Shown here: in pieces, positions 46,646 through 59,289 of the stretch | Layout: each line of letters opens with the position of its first letter | How positions within the stretch are numbered: the first letter of the stretch is position 1 | Program-made: the position numbers and the translations under genes | The notes under the pieces: model-generated | Databases searched by the model: none | Told to the model about the DNA's origin: nothing | What the model saw: only the letters and a program-made list of their open reading frames with translations | NCBI GenBank assembly: GCA_961205875.1 | Contig: OY540813.1 | Coordinates: 23,159,001 to 23,223,000 of the forward strand | Direction: 5' to 3' | Length of the DNA stretch: 64,000 nucleotides | Origin: Sialis fuliginosa | Lineage: Eukaryota; Arthropoda; Insecta; Megaloptera; Sialidae

Positions 46646-48255
46646 AGGGCTGTACACGAAACGAGAGTAAGGTAAGTCTCGTCTCGTAATAAAATAAGCT
46701 GGTCTCGTTTTGGTCTCGCCTCGTAACGTGACTGACAAGGGGAAGCAACAACACGGTTAATGAGAATTTCAATGAGCTTGTGGTATATCAAATTAGAGCA
46801 AAAATAAAAAGACACGTGTCCAACAATTTGATCTCATAGGCCTTAATTACAAAGATAATTAACTTTGAAAATTTGTGTATTCAATGTAACCGTTTATTAT
46901 GTTCGCTCGAAATATAAGTGTGTTGGCCCTACGGTCAACGCGCTGGTGTCTCGCCTGGTTTTAAGATTATGATTTTAATTTTTATTTACAATTATTTTTT
47001 ATTTTTTTGTACACACTACCTCTCCCACTTGCGTAAAAATCGATAAATTAGACATAAATAAAACATATATTATTATTGACAATAGATGTTTGTGGTTTAT
47101 TTCAAGTTTGTTTTTTATTAAAACTTTTCAATTTATTAATTAAAAACGAATGAGTTGTGTCAATAATAAATTAAATTTACTTTAAAACAAATTAATAATT
47201 ATGTACTGGCCTATATATCAATATTTTTATTGTCAATAATAATATATGTTTTATTTATGTCTAATTTCTCGATTTTTACGCAAGTGGGAGAGGTAATGTG
47301 TACAAAAAAATAAAAAATAATTGTAAATAAAAATTAAAATCAAAATCTTAAAACCAGGCGAGACGCCAGCGCGTTGACCGTAGGGCCAACACACTTATAT
47401 TTCGAGCGAACATAATACACGGTTATATTGAATACACAAATTTTCAAAGTTAATTATCTTTGTAATTAAGGCCTATGAGATCAAATTGGTGGACACGTGT
47501 CTTTTTATTTTTGCTCTAGTTTGACATACCACAAACTCATTGAAATTCTCATTAACCGTGCTGTTGCTTCCCCTTGTGAGACCGTGTGATATTTTTTCAT
47601 TTATTCTTATGTTATATGTAAACAAAGAAATTTTGAATTATATCTATATCTTATTATATTTTTTGTCGTAGAACTATATCGTCTCCGGTGGTATTTGAGG
47701 ATATATTAGTGAGCACGATTGCAAGGATTGAAAGCTTTTAATCTCCGGAACTAATATCCGTAAAGTGTAGAGCAATAAATAAAAGACTAATAAATAACTA
47801 ACCTATAAAGTCTATTAATAACCACAAATTCTCAATCTTTAAATACAATATCAAAATAGCATATTTTTTTAGGTTAAGTATAAAAAGTCGACCTTCAATA
47901 CTTCAGCCCCTAATAATTAACGATTTTGTATAATGAATATATAGCAAAAACTACAATAGAGAGCTTATCTAGTCTCATTTATAACAAAACAAGCATTAAT
48001 CCACCATTCCTCAACCTTTTAACACTGTAGCATAAAAAATTACTAATTTATCTAGGATGTTGTACATATGTCCGACCTATTTATTTATTTATTAATTAAC
48101 GTATTTTCTATAAAATTATTAGTTGCGGCATAGTTGCTACTGTGTCTTTTTGTCTATTTTTATTAAAATTATTATTGATTGATACCAATAGTCAATTTTA
48201 ACTAATTATTCATAACTTTTGAAAACCGAGACTCTCGACAAGACTTTAAAATAAA
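46646..48255. mobile_element. hAT-like MITE (GTCTCG family), copy 4, split by a large foldback
   Basis: AGGGCTGTACACGAAACGAG at 46646 is followed by GTCTCGTCTCGT, GGTCTCGTTTTGGTCTCGCC. After the 841-bp insertion, GAGACCGTGTG resumes at 47578. A plausible end with CCGAGACTCTCGACAAGACT lies at about 48226-48250. The right limit is approximate. Confidence 0.4.
46736..47576. mobile_element. 841-bp near-perfect inverted repeat (foldback element)
   Basis: The left end CAAGGGGAAGCAACAACACG mirrors the right end GTGCTGTTGCTTCCCCTTG. The arms (about 46736-47092 and 47216-47576) are reverse complements for roughly 355 bp with only scattered mismatches, around a 120-base A+T-rich spacer. TGA on both sides (46733-46735 and 47577-47579) may be a 3-bp target duplication. 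High arm identity implies a recent insertion or ongoing correction. A G+C-rich patch, GGTCAACGCGCTGG, in each arm is faintly tRNA-like. No ORF. Confidence 0.85.
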
Positions 48256-48259
48256 ATTT

Positions 48260-51200
48260 GTATCTCTTCAAATACTTATTTCATTTATCAATAGGTACTT
48301 TAAAATGCATCAACTCATCTCAATTTATCAGTTTGTTTTGCCATTTTGACTTCGTATAGAAAAAATCTTTATAGTTATTCGATTAACAATTTTATCAACA
48401 AAAATACACAAGTTGAATTTTAGAAATGGAAAATGAATTAACACAAAAAGCCATCAGCATGGTGGATTGATCAGCTAAGTTGTTGACTCGCTACAGAGCT
48501 TTCAAAATGCTCATTAATTTTATAAGAAATTCGTTATATGCAATCTTTTATCGGTATGTATGTTTTGACACAATGAATAGAACGAAGATTGATTTCTGTT
48601 TCCTATTTGAATTGTTGCCAGTTTGTTAGTATGTAAGTAAGCTAGGATCTTTTTAATTTGCCAACTTGGTATTCCTTTTTACGAATTGTATATACGGAGA
48701 TATAATAAATCAACATTTTTACTCCAGTGTCGAGAAGTTAAATGAATACAGATGATTTTTCTCTCATATGCATTTTAAAATGTATGGATGTACGTTCACC
48801 TACATTATTCTAAATTGGCTTAGTAGAGAACTATATTTTCAGTAAGTTTTTAATATAGTATAAATGAATATAAACTGTTTTCATAATACTTCATTTATTG
48901 CATGTTTAAAAAAAATAAAACATATAACAGTTAATTTTTTTTAGACCACCGCGACCGTAGTGGCCTCAAAAGCATTACAATGTTTTTCTAGTTTTCATGA
49001 AATCAATGATTTATTTAAAATATTCTCTAAACTTTACATACAAAAATATACATAAATTCTATTTTATAAATATGTATAAAATGCATTTCATTGTACCATG
49101 TACAAATGTTTTTTCATGTTTGAATTAACTAGTAATAGATATATGTATAGTAATTGCATATACATATGTAAATGCATGTACCCACGAATTACAATATTCT
49201 AATTCTAACAATACGCTGTGCAACTGCAACATTAAACCTAAATTAATGATTATTAAACATAAAGCGGTATTCTGTCAAAGGAATGTAGATTATAGTAAAT
49301 ATCAGAGGCGTACGTATAAATAGATGATTGCAGTCATTGCGAATGCAATAAGATCCTCAATATGTAAATGAGTTATACGTATACATTATACATATTGTAA
49401 TTTTAATTGATGGTATATATAATATATAGGTACAATTAAATACATAATACATGTTGGGTAGATAAAAAAGTCTTCTGTTTGGCGACATAGTACTCTGGAA
49501 CTATAAATAACACAAACTTAAAATCAGTCTTGAAATATTTATAAATACTTTTACGTGTTAAAATTAGAAATAATTTGAATAAATGTTTTTGTTGGTGCAG
49601 TATTTTAAGTAAAGTTCATCAAAAATACAAGTTTTAATAAATATTTAAATTTTACAACAGCAAATTTTATATGTTACAATTAATTAATTTTTGTTTAAAT
49701 CCGTAAATGATTCGTTATTTTATTTCTTCTATAACTGTAAACTTCCGGTGTTAACTTTATAACACTAACTAATCATTAAAACTCATTTACCTTTTTTCGG
49801 TATGCCAACATTTAAATTTATTCTAAAGTCCTTCATTCGATTATGTGGACTCAATGTAATTAATATGGAAAACTAGTTTATAAAATGGACATTTTAAGAC
49901 TAATTTGATATTCTTATGATTTATAAGTCTTGAGTACTTTATTTCTAAGCTAGAGATGGTTTTAATTATTCCTTTGGTGTTCAAAATAGTCAAAAAAGTA
50001 CTTTGATAATATTGATTACTTTTTTCTCAAGATTTTATTGTAGCTCAGTATAAAATATTTTATTTTAATAATCTTATTTAATATGGTTAAGTACCAGAAT
50101 TTTTTTTCTCAATCCGCTTTTAGTAAAGCTTCATATATTGCATGACAGAAACAAGTCCCTGTTTTTTTTTTAAAATATAAAGCAATTCGTGTTTTTTCGA
50201 CAGCACATCAATCAGGAATTTTCTTGAGGTCAAATAAACGTGATTTCACTTTTTCAGTTGACAGTAAATAAAAAAAACTTGTAAAAGGTTGTTGTGACAA
50301 AGAGGAACACAATAAAGTGTTTGAAATGCTTTTGCTACTGGACTTCAAATGTGTGATTTTTAGTAGGTTGAAAGCAGTGATCCATAAACTTTTTTGTTTG
50401 TGACTCAAAAATTAAAATTAAAATTTCCTTCAGGTGTAGATTTAATAAATAAATAAACGGTTGTGGCCCCCACAAGACTTTTTTATACACATTTTTATAA
50501 AGTAACGTATATCGTTAAAACGGTTTAGTATTATGAAAAAAATATTAAATCATAAAAAGATTATAATTTTTTCTATACATTTTATTTGAAACATCTTTTT
50601 CTATAACCATTCGTTAAAAAAATAATTGGAGCAAATATATGTATTTAAAAAAAACCGAGAAATGTTAATTGAACATAAATTAATTATAATAATATTCTCT
50701 ATAACTTTTATTTATAATTTAAAAAAATTAAAAGAGTAAACATCCGTTTCCAGTTTAGTACCTACTTTATTTATAAAAAAAATTATGTTAAGTTTCATCG
50801 TTTTGGTTATCATTCATAGACCAACACACATGAGTATTTGAGATAATGGTCGTACGTGATTCAGGGATCCTTCAACTGTGTAATTTCGTTGAAATCTCGA
50901 GTACGAATGTTGGCATGATTTTATTGTATAGTGCACCTACCATACATTTCATGTATTTAAAGCTTCTGCAGTTGTCTATGTAGAAGTCATTCTTAGTTTC
51001 TGGGTGTAAACCGTTTGAATAGAATCTTCAATGTGATGAAAAAATTAGATATACATACTTACTTACTTAGAAGTGAAGAGTCGATAATAAAAAAAATCTT
51101 ATATTATTATTATACTAAATATTTTTATAATTGAAAAAAACTGTCATGGGTATTACGGGACTTTCTTATACATAACACTGTGAACACTAACACAGTAATT

Positions 51201-52785
51201 ATCAAATATAATTTAAAAAAAAAATTACAAAAATAGAATACCTTTTTTTTGGCATTTATTTTCATATACAACCAGTTATTAACGTCACACTCGGGGGATC
51301 GGGAAGTGCCCTGGGGCAATCAGGGCAGGAAACAGTCATGAAGCCCATTTCATCCACGGGTAACGTCCTTGGAACAGACAATAGGTTCTTATTTCTATCT
51401 TAGCCTATATAGTTTTTGTCGAATTAGAAATAAAATACAAATATGTAATACCTACATACATACATTTTGTTCACCATTTACGTAACATATTTCATCTTAT
51501 ATACGCTACGTTTTATGCTGATTGAGTAAAAATATAAACGTGCGTCATACAACTGAAATATATATGTTAAAGTCAAAGTCAAACATTTCCAGTTTGTGTT
51601 TCCGTCAGAGAAGATCTCATTTTGAAGTCAGGAAATTCTCGGATTATGAGTACAAAGTGAAATTCTATTATATGTTATTCACGGATATTTCTGTGACATA
51701 CACACATTATAAAATATACATACGTTTGCGAAATTCCGCAATATTATATATGCACATACGAACGGAGAAGGTGGAGATAAATTAATTTTATATAAAATTA
51801 TAATTATTAACAAGTCGTTATATCTTAATGATAAACGATGGGTTCGTGTGGAATTTATTTGTATAAATTAAAAAGCCCAATCGGAGTATATAGAAGTGGG
51901 TACTGAGTCATCATTGCTAACATTTTATTATTATTATTACAGTAAAGAGTGACAAAATATCGGTAATTTTTACGAGATGTCAAAAAAATAATAATTAAAC
52001 ATCGATTTCCAACAGTTGACAATTGGACATTGGTTTCAATAACATTTTTTGCTTTTTTAGCACCATGAGTTGATTTCAAAATTATATATAGATATATATG
52101 TAAGTACAATAATGTACATACATATTATACATATAAAAAAAATTGTAGAGACTGTGTATTTTTTTAAGAAATGTTTCCACGCCTGTAACTTGGAAATTAA
52201 TTAATGAAAAAAAGTTATTTTTTAAAAATTGAGATCATAAAGGAAATATATATGTAAGTATTATTTGAAAACAAAAAGTTCCATCCATACCAGTCAATAT
52301 TGACGGAACTCGCACAATGTGTGATTTTTTTTTACATATATCAGAAGAATACATTTTCCTATATTTAAGATAAATAACACAGTAAATACCTCACCCAGAT
52401 TATAGGAAATATACATTTATATTGCGACTATATCATCTTTAGAATCAGTGATTTATAACACCACTTTAAAATTCTGACGACGGATTCAGAGGGGCACTAA
52501 AACAAATACAAAAAACGGTAAATGTTAAGACGAATTTCAAAGAAATAAAATATGATACCATAACAAAGCCGCCCACTGTCGCAACGTGAAATATGTGTTA
52601 TAACATTCATATAGAATACACATATCGGTGGTGGATGATAAAAACAGTGCCTTCAATTCCAGATTTATTGCGACACGCTGTGTTTATACGTATCTGCATA
52701 CACAAAATCCGGCAATTGTACAGGGTCGGATCTAAGGACTGGACTATGGAGGTAACTCTCTTCTTGTATTATTGAATTTTTAATG
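48260..52785. other. A+T-rich intergenic DNA
   Basis: Across 4.5 kb I could not support any gene, promoter or element boundary. Short TATA/TACATA tracts occur (about 49130-49170, 52085-52130). Frames of 60-87 codons here have random-like composition, mostly without an ATG. Confidence 0.4.
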
Positions 52786-52790
52786 CACAA

Positions 52791-53184
52791 ATAGTCGACC
52801 AGTTTTCATTGAAATTCGCTTATCACAAATTTAGTAGGTTCCTCCCATTTCATTATTATAATATTTAAATCATTTCTCCATGTACCAAATAAAGACAGAT
52901 ATTTTGAAACTCATTTGATAGATAAAGAAGGACTTCTATGTAATCTATTGAAAATTGTATTGGTAAATTTTGTGGCAATAAATATTAGATATTATTACTA
53001 ATAAATATATATATTTATTATTATTACGAATGTTAGTATTTAAATATGTTTAACTTGATATAAGAATTAATTTATATATATAATAGAAAAAGATAACCGA
53101 TGATGTTTGTCTTAATATTTTTGAATCTGTTGTAAGCGATTCTGACCTTTACGGTGGCAGACGACTTCTGAAGTCCATAGTACA
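52791..53184 (+). repeat. Dispersed repeat R6, full copy
   Basis: It starts AGTCGACCAGTTTTCATT and ends CGACTTCTGAAGTCCATAGTA. The whole unit recurs in reverse at 60450-60860 and its first part at 39051. The termini are not inverted, so a retroposed repeat is plausible. Confidence 0.65.
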
Positions 53185-53431
53185 TTTAGACTATTGTACA
53201 GACGAGACGTACCAGATGGATACTACTTATGTGCCAATTTTCATCGCATTCCAGTTACAAACTTTCATTGCCTGTTCTTATTACAAGTTGGATATGGATC
53301 ATATCCATGTTTAAGTTTTTTTATCGTATTAAATTCACTTAAAATTGTGAACTATTAATCAAAGGAAAATAATATTGATAGAGCTTCATACAAGACAACA
53401 ATTCGGTAAGTATTGTATCATTACGGACATT

Positions 53432-53665
53432 ATCGTCTCGTACACGAGACCGATACTGAGAAAAGTCTTAGTTTTGTGAGAATGATCTTTTGCATTATAT
53501 CTAAAGTCACCAACGAACCGATAATCATTGATATTGTCTCGGTATCGTCCTGTCAAAATTCAGTACGGTTTTGTTTCGGTATCATCTCGTGACGATTCAA
53601 ATCGGTTGCGGTTTTGTAAAAGAGATAAGACCGAGTAAAGTCTTGTCTCGGATTTAAAAATTTAT
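53432..53665. mobile_element. hAT-like MITE (GTCTCG family), degraded copy 5
   Basis: CGTCTCGTACACGAGACCG, GTCTCGGTATCGTCC, ATCTCGTGACGATTC and GACCGAGTAAAGTCTTGTCT repeat the family's motif array. The ends are not clear. Confidence 0.4.
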
Positions 53666-53682
53666 ACTTCGTTAATTATACA

Positions 53683-55065
53683 GGGTGTTAAAAACGGACT
53701 ATTTTAGAAGTAATAGTACTAACTAAAAGGAGTAAAAAATATGTCAGCAACCCAACTTCACACTGCTTTATAAAATGTACTGTGAAATTCATAAACTCAT
53801 TTAACAAAGACTCAGAATTGCTAAATTTTCTACCATAATTTAGAATATTTCATGATACTTGTATGATAGTCCGAACGACAATTGAAGTGGGAAATAAGAT
53901 CATGTTAACGCGCGTATTTTAACATGTACTGAATCGTAAAAACCGATATTTTTATTTCGGTTCTGCTCCGGTTTTCGTTCCGGCAAAAAATTACAGTTTT
54001 TCCGGTTTTCGGTTCAGTTCCGATTCGATGCCCTGGTTAAAAACTTTCACACGTTGATATTTTTCAGTATTCCGGCCCTGCTTTCCCCCTTCCATTAACT
54101 CAGGCACTACTTTTACAACCTAACTCCCTTTGATGATAAAAACATACATACCTACTACGCAACACGGAGTAAATCTATACAAGGAATAAAAAAAATGGAA
54201 ACAAACAGAAATACAAACAACACAGACGTACGTAATTGTAAAATAAATAAAAGTAAATACATGTATATGCGTATGTTGTATATATATATATATTTGGAGA
54301 TGCAGGATTTCGATTTCAGTTTTGTTACGATGTACCTCGTAGTAAATATAGGTAGGTACCTCTATTTTTTATATATATTTATTTTTGCATTTGTAGAAGG
54401 GAGCAATTCTTAATTAATCTATCATTTTGTATCAGGACAGTAGAAACCAAGGGTTGAGCTATAGGTTAAATTAGGCGCGGGTAATTTTTTTTAATTATAG
54501 TATTAGCAGTGTCATCTTTTAAGTAATTGAAATATCGTCGGGTTACTGCAAAAATCAGATAACTCCACTATTTACATTTTTTTAGTTAAGTACATTTCTA
54601 CACTTTGACCAAAATTTAACTAATTAAAACCAGATATCTTAGAAATTATAAGATGTGACTTAATTGGTTTTTGCAGTAACCCGACGATATGTTCCTTTAA
54701 CCTTCCTGTGAGCAATGTGGTACACATGTATTACCAAAATTCGTCTTGAAGAAACTAAAATATCAAAATGTTTGTGGGGGGGGGAGTATAGGTAGTCCTG
54801 ATACTTTTACATTAATTAAAAAGACTTTTTAAACAAAAGTTGTATCTTTTTTTCTATAAAATACGAATGTGTAAAAAAAAGAAATAGGGTTCCATTTAAA
54901 AAAATGTAGTTAACTTCAAAACGACTTTATAACCTGCACTGAAGATAAATTTTTCTACTCCCATCTTAACCCTCAAACTGTTCTAACAAACATTATCACT
55001 GAAAAACCTTAATTTTCGAGATATTTGCTTGTCTCAATTTAAATAAACCACCCGGTATATTATTA
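53683..55065. mobile_element. TACAGGGTGTT...CCACCCGGTATA element, composite
   Basis: ATACAGGGTGTTAAAAACGG at the left and CAATTTAAATAAACCACCCG-GTATA at the right are the well-known paired ends of a widespread insect DNA element. Between them lie a hAT-like end (CGGTTCAGTTCCGATTCGAT then GCCCTGG at about 54020-54037) and the 54536-54686 MITE. This is therefore a nested, decayed locus. Confidence 0.45.
54536..54686. mobile_element. 151-bp MITE with CGTCGGGTTACTGCAAAAA ends
   Basis: Inverted ends of 19 bp, CGTCGGGTTACTGCAAAAA and TTTTTGCAGTAACCCGACG, are flanked by ATAT on both sides (54532-54535 and 54687-54690). This fits a TA-type target duplication. Confidence 0.8.
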
Positions 55066-55069
55066 AATA

Positions 55070-56040
55070 TGAATAATTCAAGTACGTTGGTATCATTTTT
55101 TTACATCACATACATATTAACAATGATTTTTACATTAACAAAAAAAAATACGTGATATTTTCTAAAAATAAATATGATTAATATTACGTGTATAAAATAT
55201 ATAATACATAACAAGACTAATTGACTATAAAGAATAATACAAAAAGAACGAATGGAATGAAGTAACGTACACATTTAGGTTTATTTATTGCCTATATGTT
55301 TTGTATGTAAAAAGGAATACGGTCCCGTTTCCTCTACAAATTGTTAGTATTGGCGCTGAATCAGATTTAGCTATATACAACGAGAAATCAATATATCACT
55401 CGCGAACACGGGAAAGCGCTTTTACATCGATGCACACACTGTAATTATCTTCTATATCACGTGTTTGTTTACAATTCGTGTATTATGTTTTATCTAAACT
55501 AATACCGGGATTTTGTTGACCAACGTTTTACCGTGTATTACATTGTCATCATTAAATATTAACCCTTATCCGGTAATGTACCATATATAAGAATGCTTTT
55601 TTCAGTAGTATTTCCAAAAGAAATCGGTCCTGAAATCTGTAACTCCATTTAATCCCCACTTTATTTAACTCCCTTCCACCTGATTTTCAGTTTTTTCGCA
55701 TTGCCTTTTCTTGAAAACAATAATGACTTCAGCGTAGGACGTTTACTCTCTACGTTACTAGATACTTATAGTAAGAGCTCTGTTATGATTGATTGTAAGT
55801 CTTACTCACAACCGTATTTTCTGATTTTATTAATCAATATCATTAAATATACTTAATGTGTTTTATTACATTATATGTTCAATTTTAATTTTCTTTTTTT
55901 ATGCTTGCTTATAACTCTTACTGAAATATCTCTTTACGTTACTATATTCTTCAATGCATTGGTAGATGCTGTAAATATTTTTGTTTTGTTTTCAGTTCTC
56001 ACAATAAACCTGTTTTATATTTTATCACAATACCTAAGTT
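55070..56040. other. A+T-rich intergenic DNA
   Basis: Nothing was recognised. Confidence 0.4.
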
Positions 56041-56049
56041 GAAATGTTG

Positions 56050-56300
56050 ATGATTTGAGTTGGCTCAGGCTTGTGCCAATGCTAGTGAACATTGGGCCAA
56101 GATACAAATGAAAACTTCGTTCAAGATTCGACCAAGGCTTGTCCTACCAAGGCTGACCCAGAATTGGCACAATCTTAGGTAAAGAATAGGTGACCAAAGC
56201 TCGGCATCTGAAGGTTGGCTTAAGTTTGGAAAAAGCAACACTGGCAACCCAATATTGGGCCAAGCTTGGGCCCATCGTCAAGGCTGGCATTTCCTACATG
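56050..56300. repeat. Degenerate GGCCAAGNNTGGCC-type tandem repeat
   Basis: At least eight variants of (T)TGGGCCAAG, GACCAAGGCTTG, CCAAGGCTGACCC and GGCCAAGCTTGGGCCC follow each other at irregular 15-30 base steps. They are unusually G+C-rich for the window. The unit is itself a partial palindrome (CCAAGCTTGG). Confidence 0.6.
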
Positions 56301-56309
56301 GGTTACTGC

Positions 56310-58190
56310 ACTAAACTAATTTTAACGATCTTATATTAACGATTTAATATAGAAGAATTATGTTAAATATTTTAAAGGTTTGTTTCTGCCCCTAAATTTA
56401 TCAGTCTCAAAGACGGCACATAATGGTTCGTGTACCAAATTTTTGAACAAAGTAATATTTTATTTAATCTTTCCCAAGCTTATACCCAGAAACGATTAAT
56501 TAAATAAAGATGACCACGGAAGTTTAAAAATGTCTAATAAAATTTCACTCTTCTCTGCACAAATATCAAATAAAGAAAAACATTAAGTTTTTACTCTGTT
56601 TTCCAGACTTCTATAGAAATCTATAATTCAGACATGTCTGTTTTTTTCGCCTCTTTCAGAATTTTTGACGTACCAATTTGTCCTCTTTACGTATATATAT
56701 ACTTATGTACAGTTACCTCTGTATAAAATACATTTCATCTCTGTTCATAATATAACCGTGTTTTTTTTTTTTTAATAAAAATATACATTGTATACATTTA
56801 TAGATAGCAGTTATGTTATAAGCTTATATTTTAATTTTTTAATTTACATATTTTATTTCTTAAGGTCTCTATATCGATGTTAGGCACATTAAAATTATCA
56901 GTATTAAATGTACTGTGTATTTAAATCTGGAAACCAATTTTATGTATTATAGTAACACTGTTCCTGCGATAATACATGTTGAAAATAAGCTTTATCCGAG
57001 ACGTTGCTAGCGTTTTTTTTTATGAAAAACGTCTGCAGTGACTTAAAACTTTTATGTAGAACTAATTGAACTCTACAAAATTTCCAAAAATAATTTTGTT
57101 GCATCTCTTATAGTTTAGAATCGGTTAAATGGTAAGTGTGCTAATTTTTTTTATGACTAATTAAATTTAATTTCAGTAAAATGAATATTAATGTAAATAT
57201 GCTAAAGTATAAATAATTTTTATCAGATGGTTAAATCATACAAAAATATTTAAAATGCTATTCTATTTTCAAAATTTCAAACAGATGCAACCCCTTTCAT
57301 TATAAAATTATAATAAAAGAACGTATACTATTATATATAAATATTCCTTAATTGTTTTCATGAAGGTATATTCTTTTCACATTTTAACAATAAATCAACA
57401 AAATGATAGATAAAGTATTAAAACAACTTTTATTAAAAAATAGTTTATTATATTATTTCTAACAAAATAATAAAGTTCAGATATAATGTACAAATGAATG
57501 ATATTTAAACTGACAAACGACGTAGATGACTTCACATGTTAGTGATAGTTTTTGTTAAAAAGTTTAATTAAAAATCATTCCACAGATTGAGATAATTGAA
57601 GCTATTAATCTGGAGCAAGTTTTGTAACGTAAGCTTGAAAAACTTTACCACAAGAAACTAGAATTAATCCGTCCTTCTACATGGGTTTTGATAAGTTTCA
57701 AAATCATTTGGCACGAGTGTGCTTCATAAAAATTTTATATCATTTTAATAATATTTTACTATTCTTGCTCTCAAATAAAATAAAAATGGCATAAAAAGGT
57801 AATGAAATCAGTATCAATGTAATTCCTACTGATTGTTAGTTTTTTTAAACGAGTATAGAGAGTTATATCTATACGTTAATGTAATACTTATAGTATACAA
57901 TAAACCGATAAATTGTATCTTTGTGGAATCAGAGAAATGCGTTTTGTTGGAATTTTAGATTTCGATGTACCTATGTATTTAGAATTTTTTAAAATCAGTT
58001 CATTTTTTTAATGGATACAGATTATATTTTGAAAGAGGGGATATACTATCTTGTTTGGAATAGATATTCTCTAAAAATTACTAAATATGTACATATATGA
58101 GTGCCAGATCTCACCCTTTTAAAACGAAAAATGTTATTTCTTCAAAATAAATGTAAAACCAAAATTTATTTTATTTATTAGTCGAAAGTT
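56310..58190. other. A+T-rich intergenic DNA
   Basis: No gene or element can be supported. Confidence 0.4.
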
Positions 58191-58231
58191 TCTTAAAATT
58201 TTAAATTAGGTATATTTTTATTGTAACTTGA

Positions 58232-58330
58232 AGTCTCGTCTCTATCTAAAATTGAAGCCAACTTCATCTCGTAATCAAGACAGAACTGAGATGAGAGTGA
58301 AAAAGTACACCAAGATAAAACTGAAAAAGT
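58232..58330. mobile_element. hAT-like MITE (GTCTCG family), degraded copy 6
   Basis: AGTCTCGTCTCTATC, TTCATCTCGTAATCAAGAC and CTGAGATGAGAGTG carry the family's motif pattern, but the ends are lost. Confidence 0.35.
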
Positions 58331-58429
58331 CTCAACATATAAATTCGATAATGTATATACTTATCTTGATCAATCCCGCACTGAAAAAAATACACCATGC
58401 TGCTTGACATTTTATGAGTAATTATACTC

Positions 58430-58701
58430 CAGTAGCCCGTGAACGATGTTCGCGGATGGCGTTAAATCCGATTACAGAAACTCCCCAATCTCCCTGCGTG
58501 ACCTACACGCTATTAGTGAATTCCAGTGTCTTCGCTGGCAAATAAATGGCCATCGCATAGACACTTGGACGTGCCTGCAGCGACGAAAAAAATATATAAA
58601 GGTCTTGTTCGGTCTTCTTTATTGACAATAATCATCGAGCAGAAATGAAAAATTCTGATTTAAAAAATTCAATTACTGTGAAATATTTTTTTAATGTTTA
58701 A
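58430..58701 (+). promoter_or_regulatory. G+C-rich block with TATA box; candidate promoter
   Basis: 58435-58590 is near 50% G+C, without repeat homology in the window. It ends in TATATAAAGG (58593-58602), a near-ideal TATA box. A start near 58625 would precede an ATG at 58645 that opens only 18 codons (stop 58699-58701), and no good splice donor follows. GAACGATGTTC (an inverted repeat with a 3-base spacer) and ATCCGATTA are possible factor sites. Either the downstream exon is elsewhere or the transcript is non-coding. Confidence 0.3.
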
Positions 58702-58904
58702 AAAAGATGTTGTATTTAGAAATGAATTAAAGATTAATGGAATATTTAATTAGAGTCGTGGGGATTTGTCATTGATTTAATGCACGCTCAGGTGCGTATA
58801 GAGAAATTTTGACTAATTCCAATATAGTGAAAACTTTCCAAGAAATTGTCTTTACCACGCCACTCATTGATTTATTAGTATGCTAATATCTAGCCAAAAT
58901 TAAT

Positions 58905-59105
58905 TTAGGGTTTTCTATCAGTGAAACTTCCGTCAAAATCAGTTTAGTAGTTTCCAAATGGATTCTATAACGCTGTAAATATATAATTTGAGTATAAACG
59001 TTGTTTTACAGGCAAAATGGTGCTTGTCGACCGATTGTCTAAAAGTTCTGAACCGATTTTGATGGAACTTTCACTGTTAAAAAGCCTAAGATCCTAGAAT
59101 TGATA
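58905..59105. mobile_element. Foldback relic
   Basis: ATCAGTGAAACTTCCGTCAA-AATCAGTTTAG is mirrored by TGAACCGATTTTGATGGAAC-TTTCACTGTTA. The arms of about 50 bp are separated by about 90 bp. CGCGGCCGAAGCAGCGG at about 59261 is probably its associated retroelement-type tail. Confidence 0.55.
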
Positions 59106-59289
59106 TTAAAAGAAAATTAATACGGTGCTTATTAAGAAAAATAATTTACAATTAAAAATGAAAATTATATTCAATGGCATTTGTGAAGTTGATATTAAAC
59201 TATCAACTTTACCGACTAAGAGTAGCCAGTTGCACGGTGAGTTACTGATATTGATGTACACGCGGCCGAAGCAGCGGTGAAATTATAGT

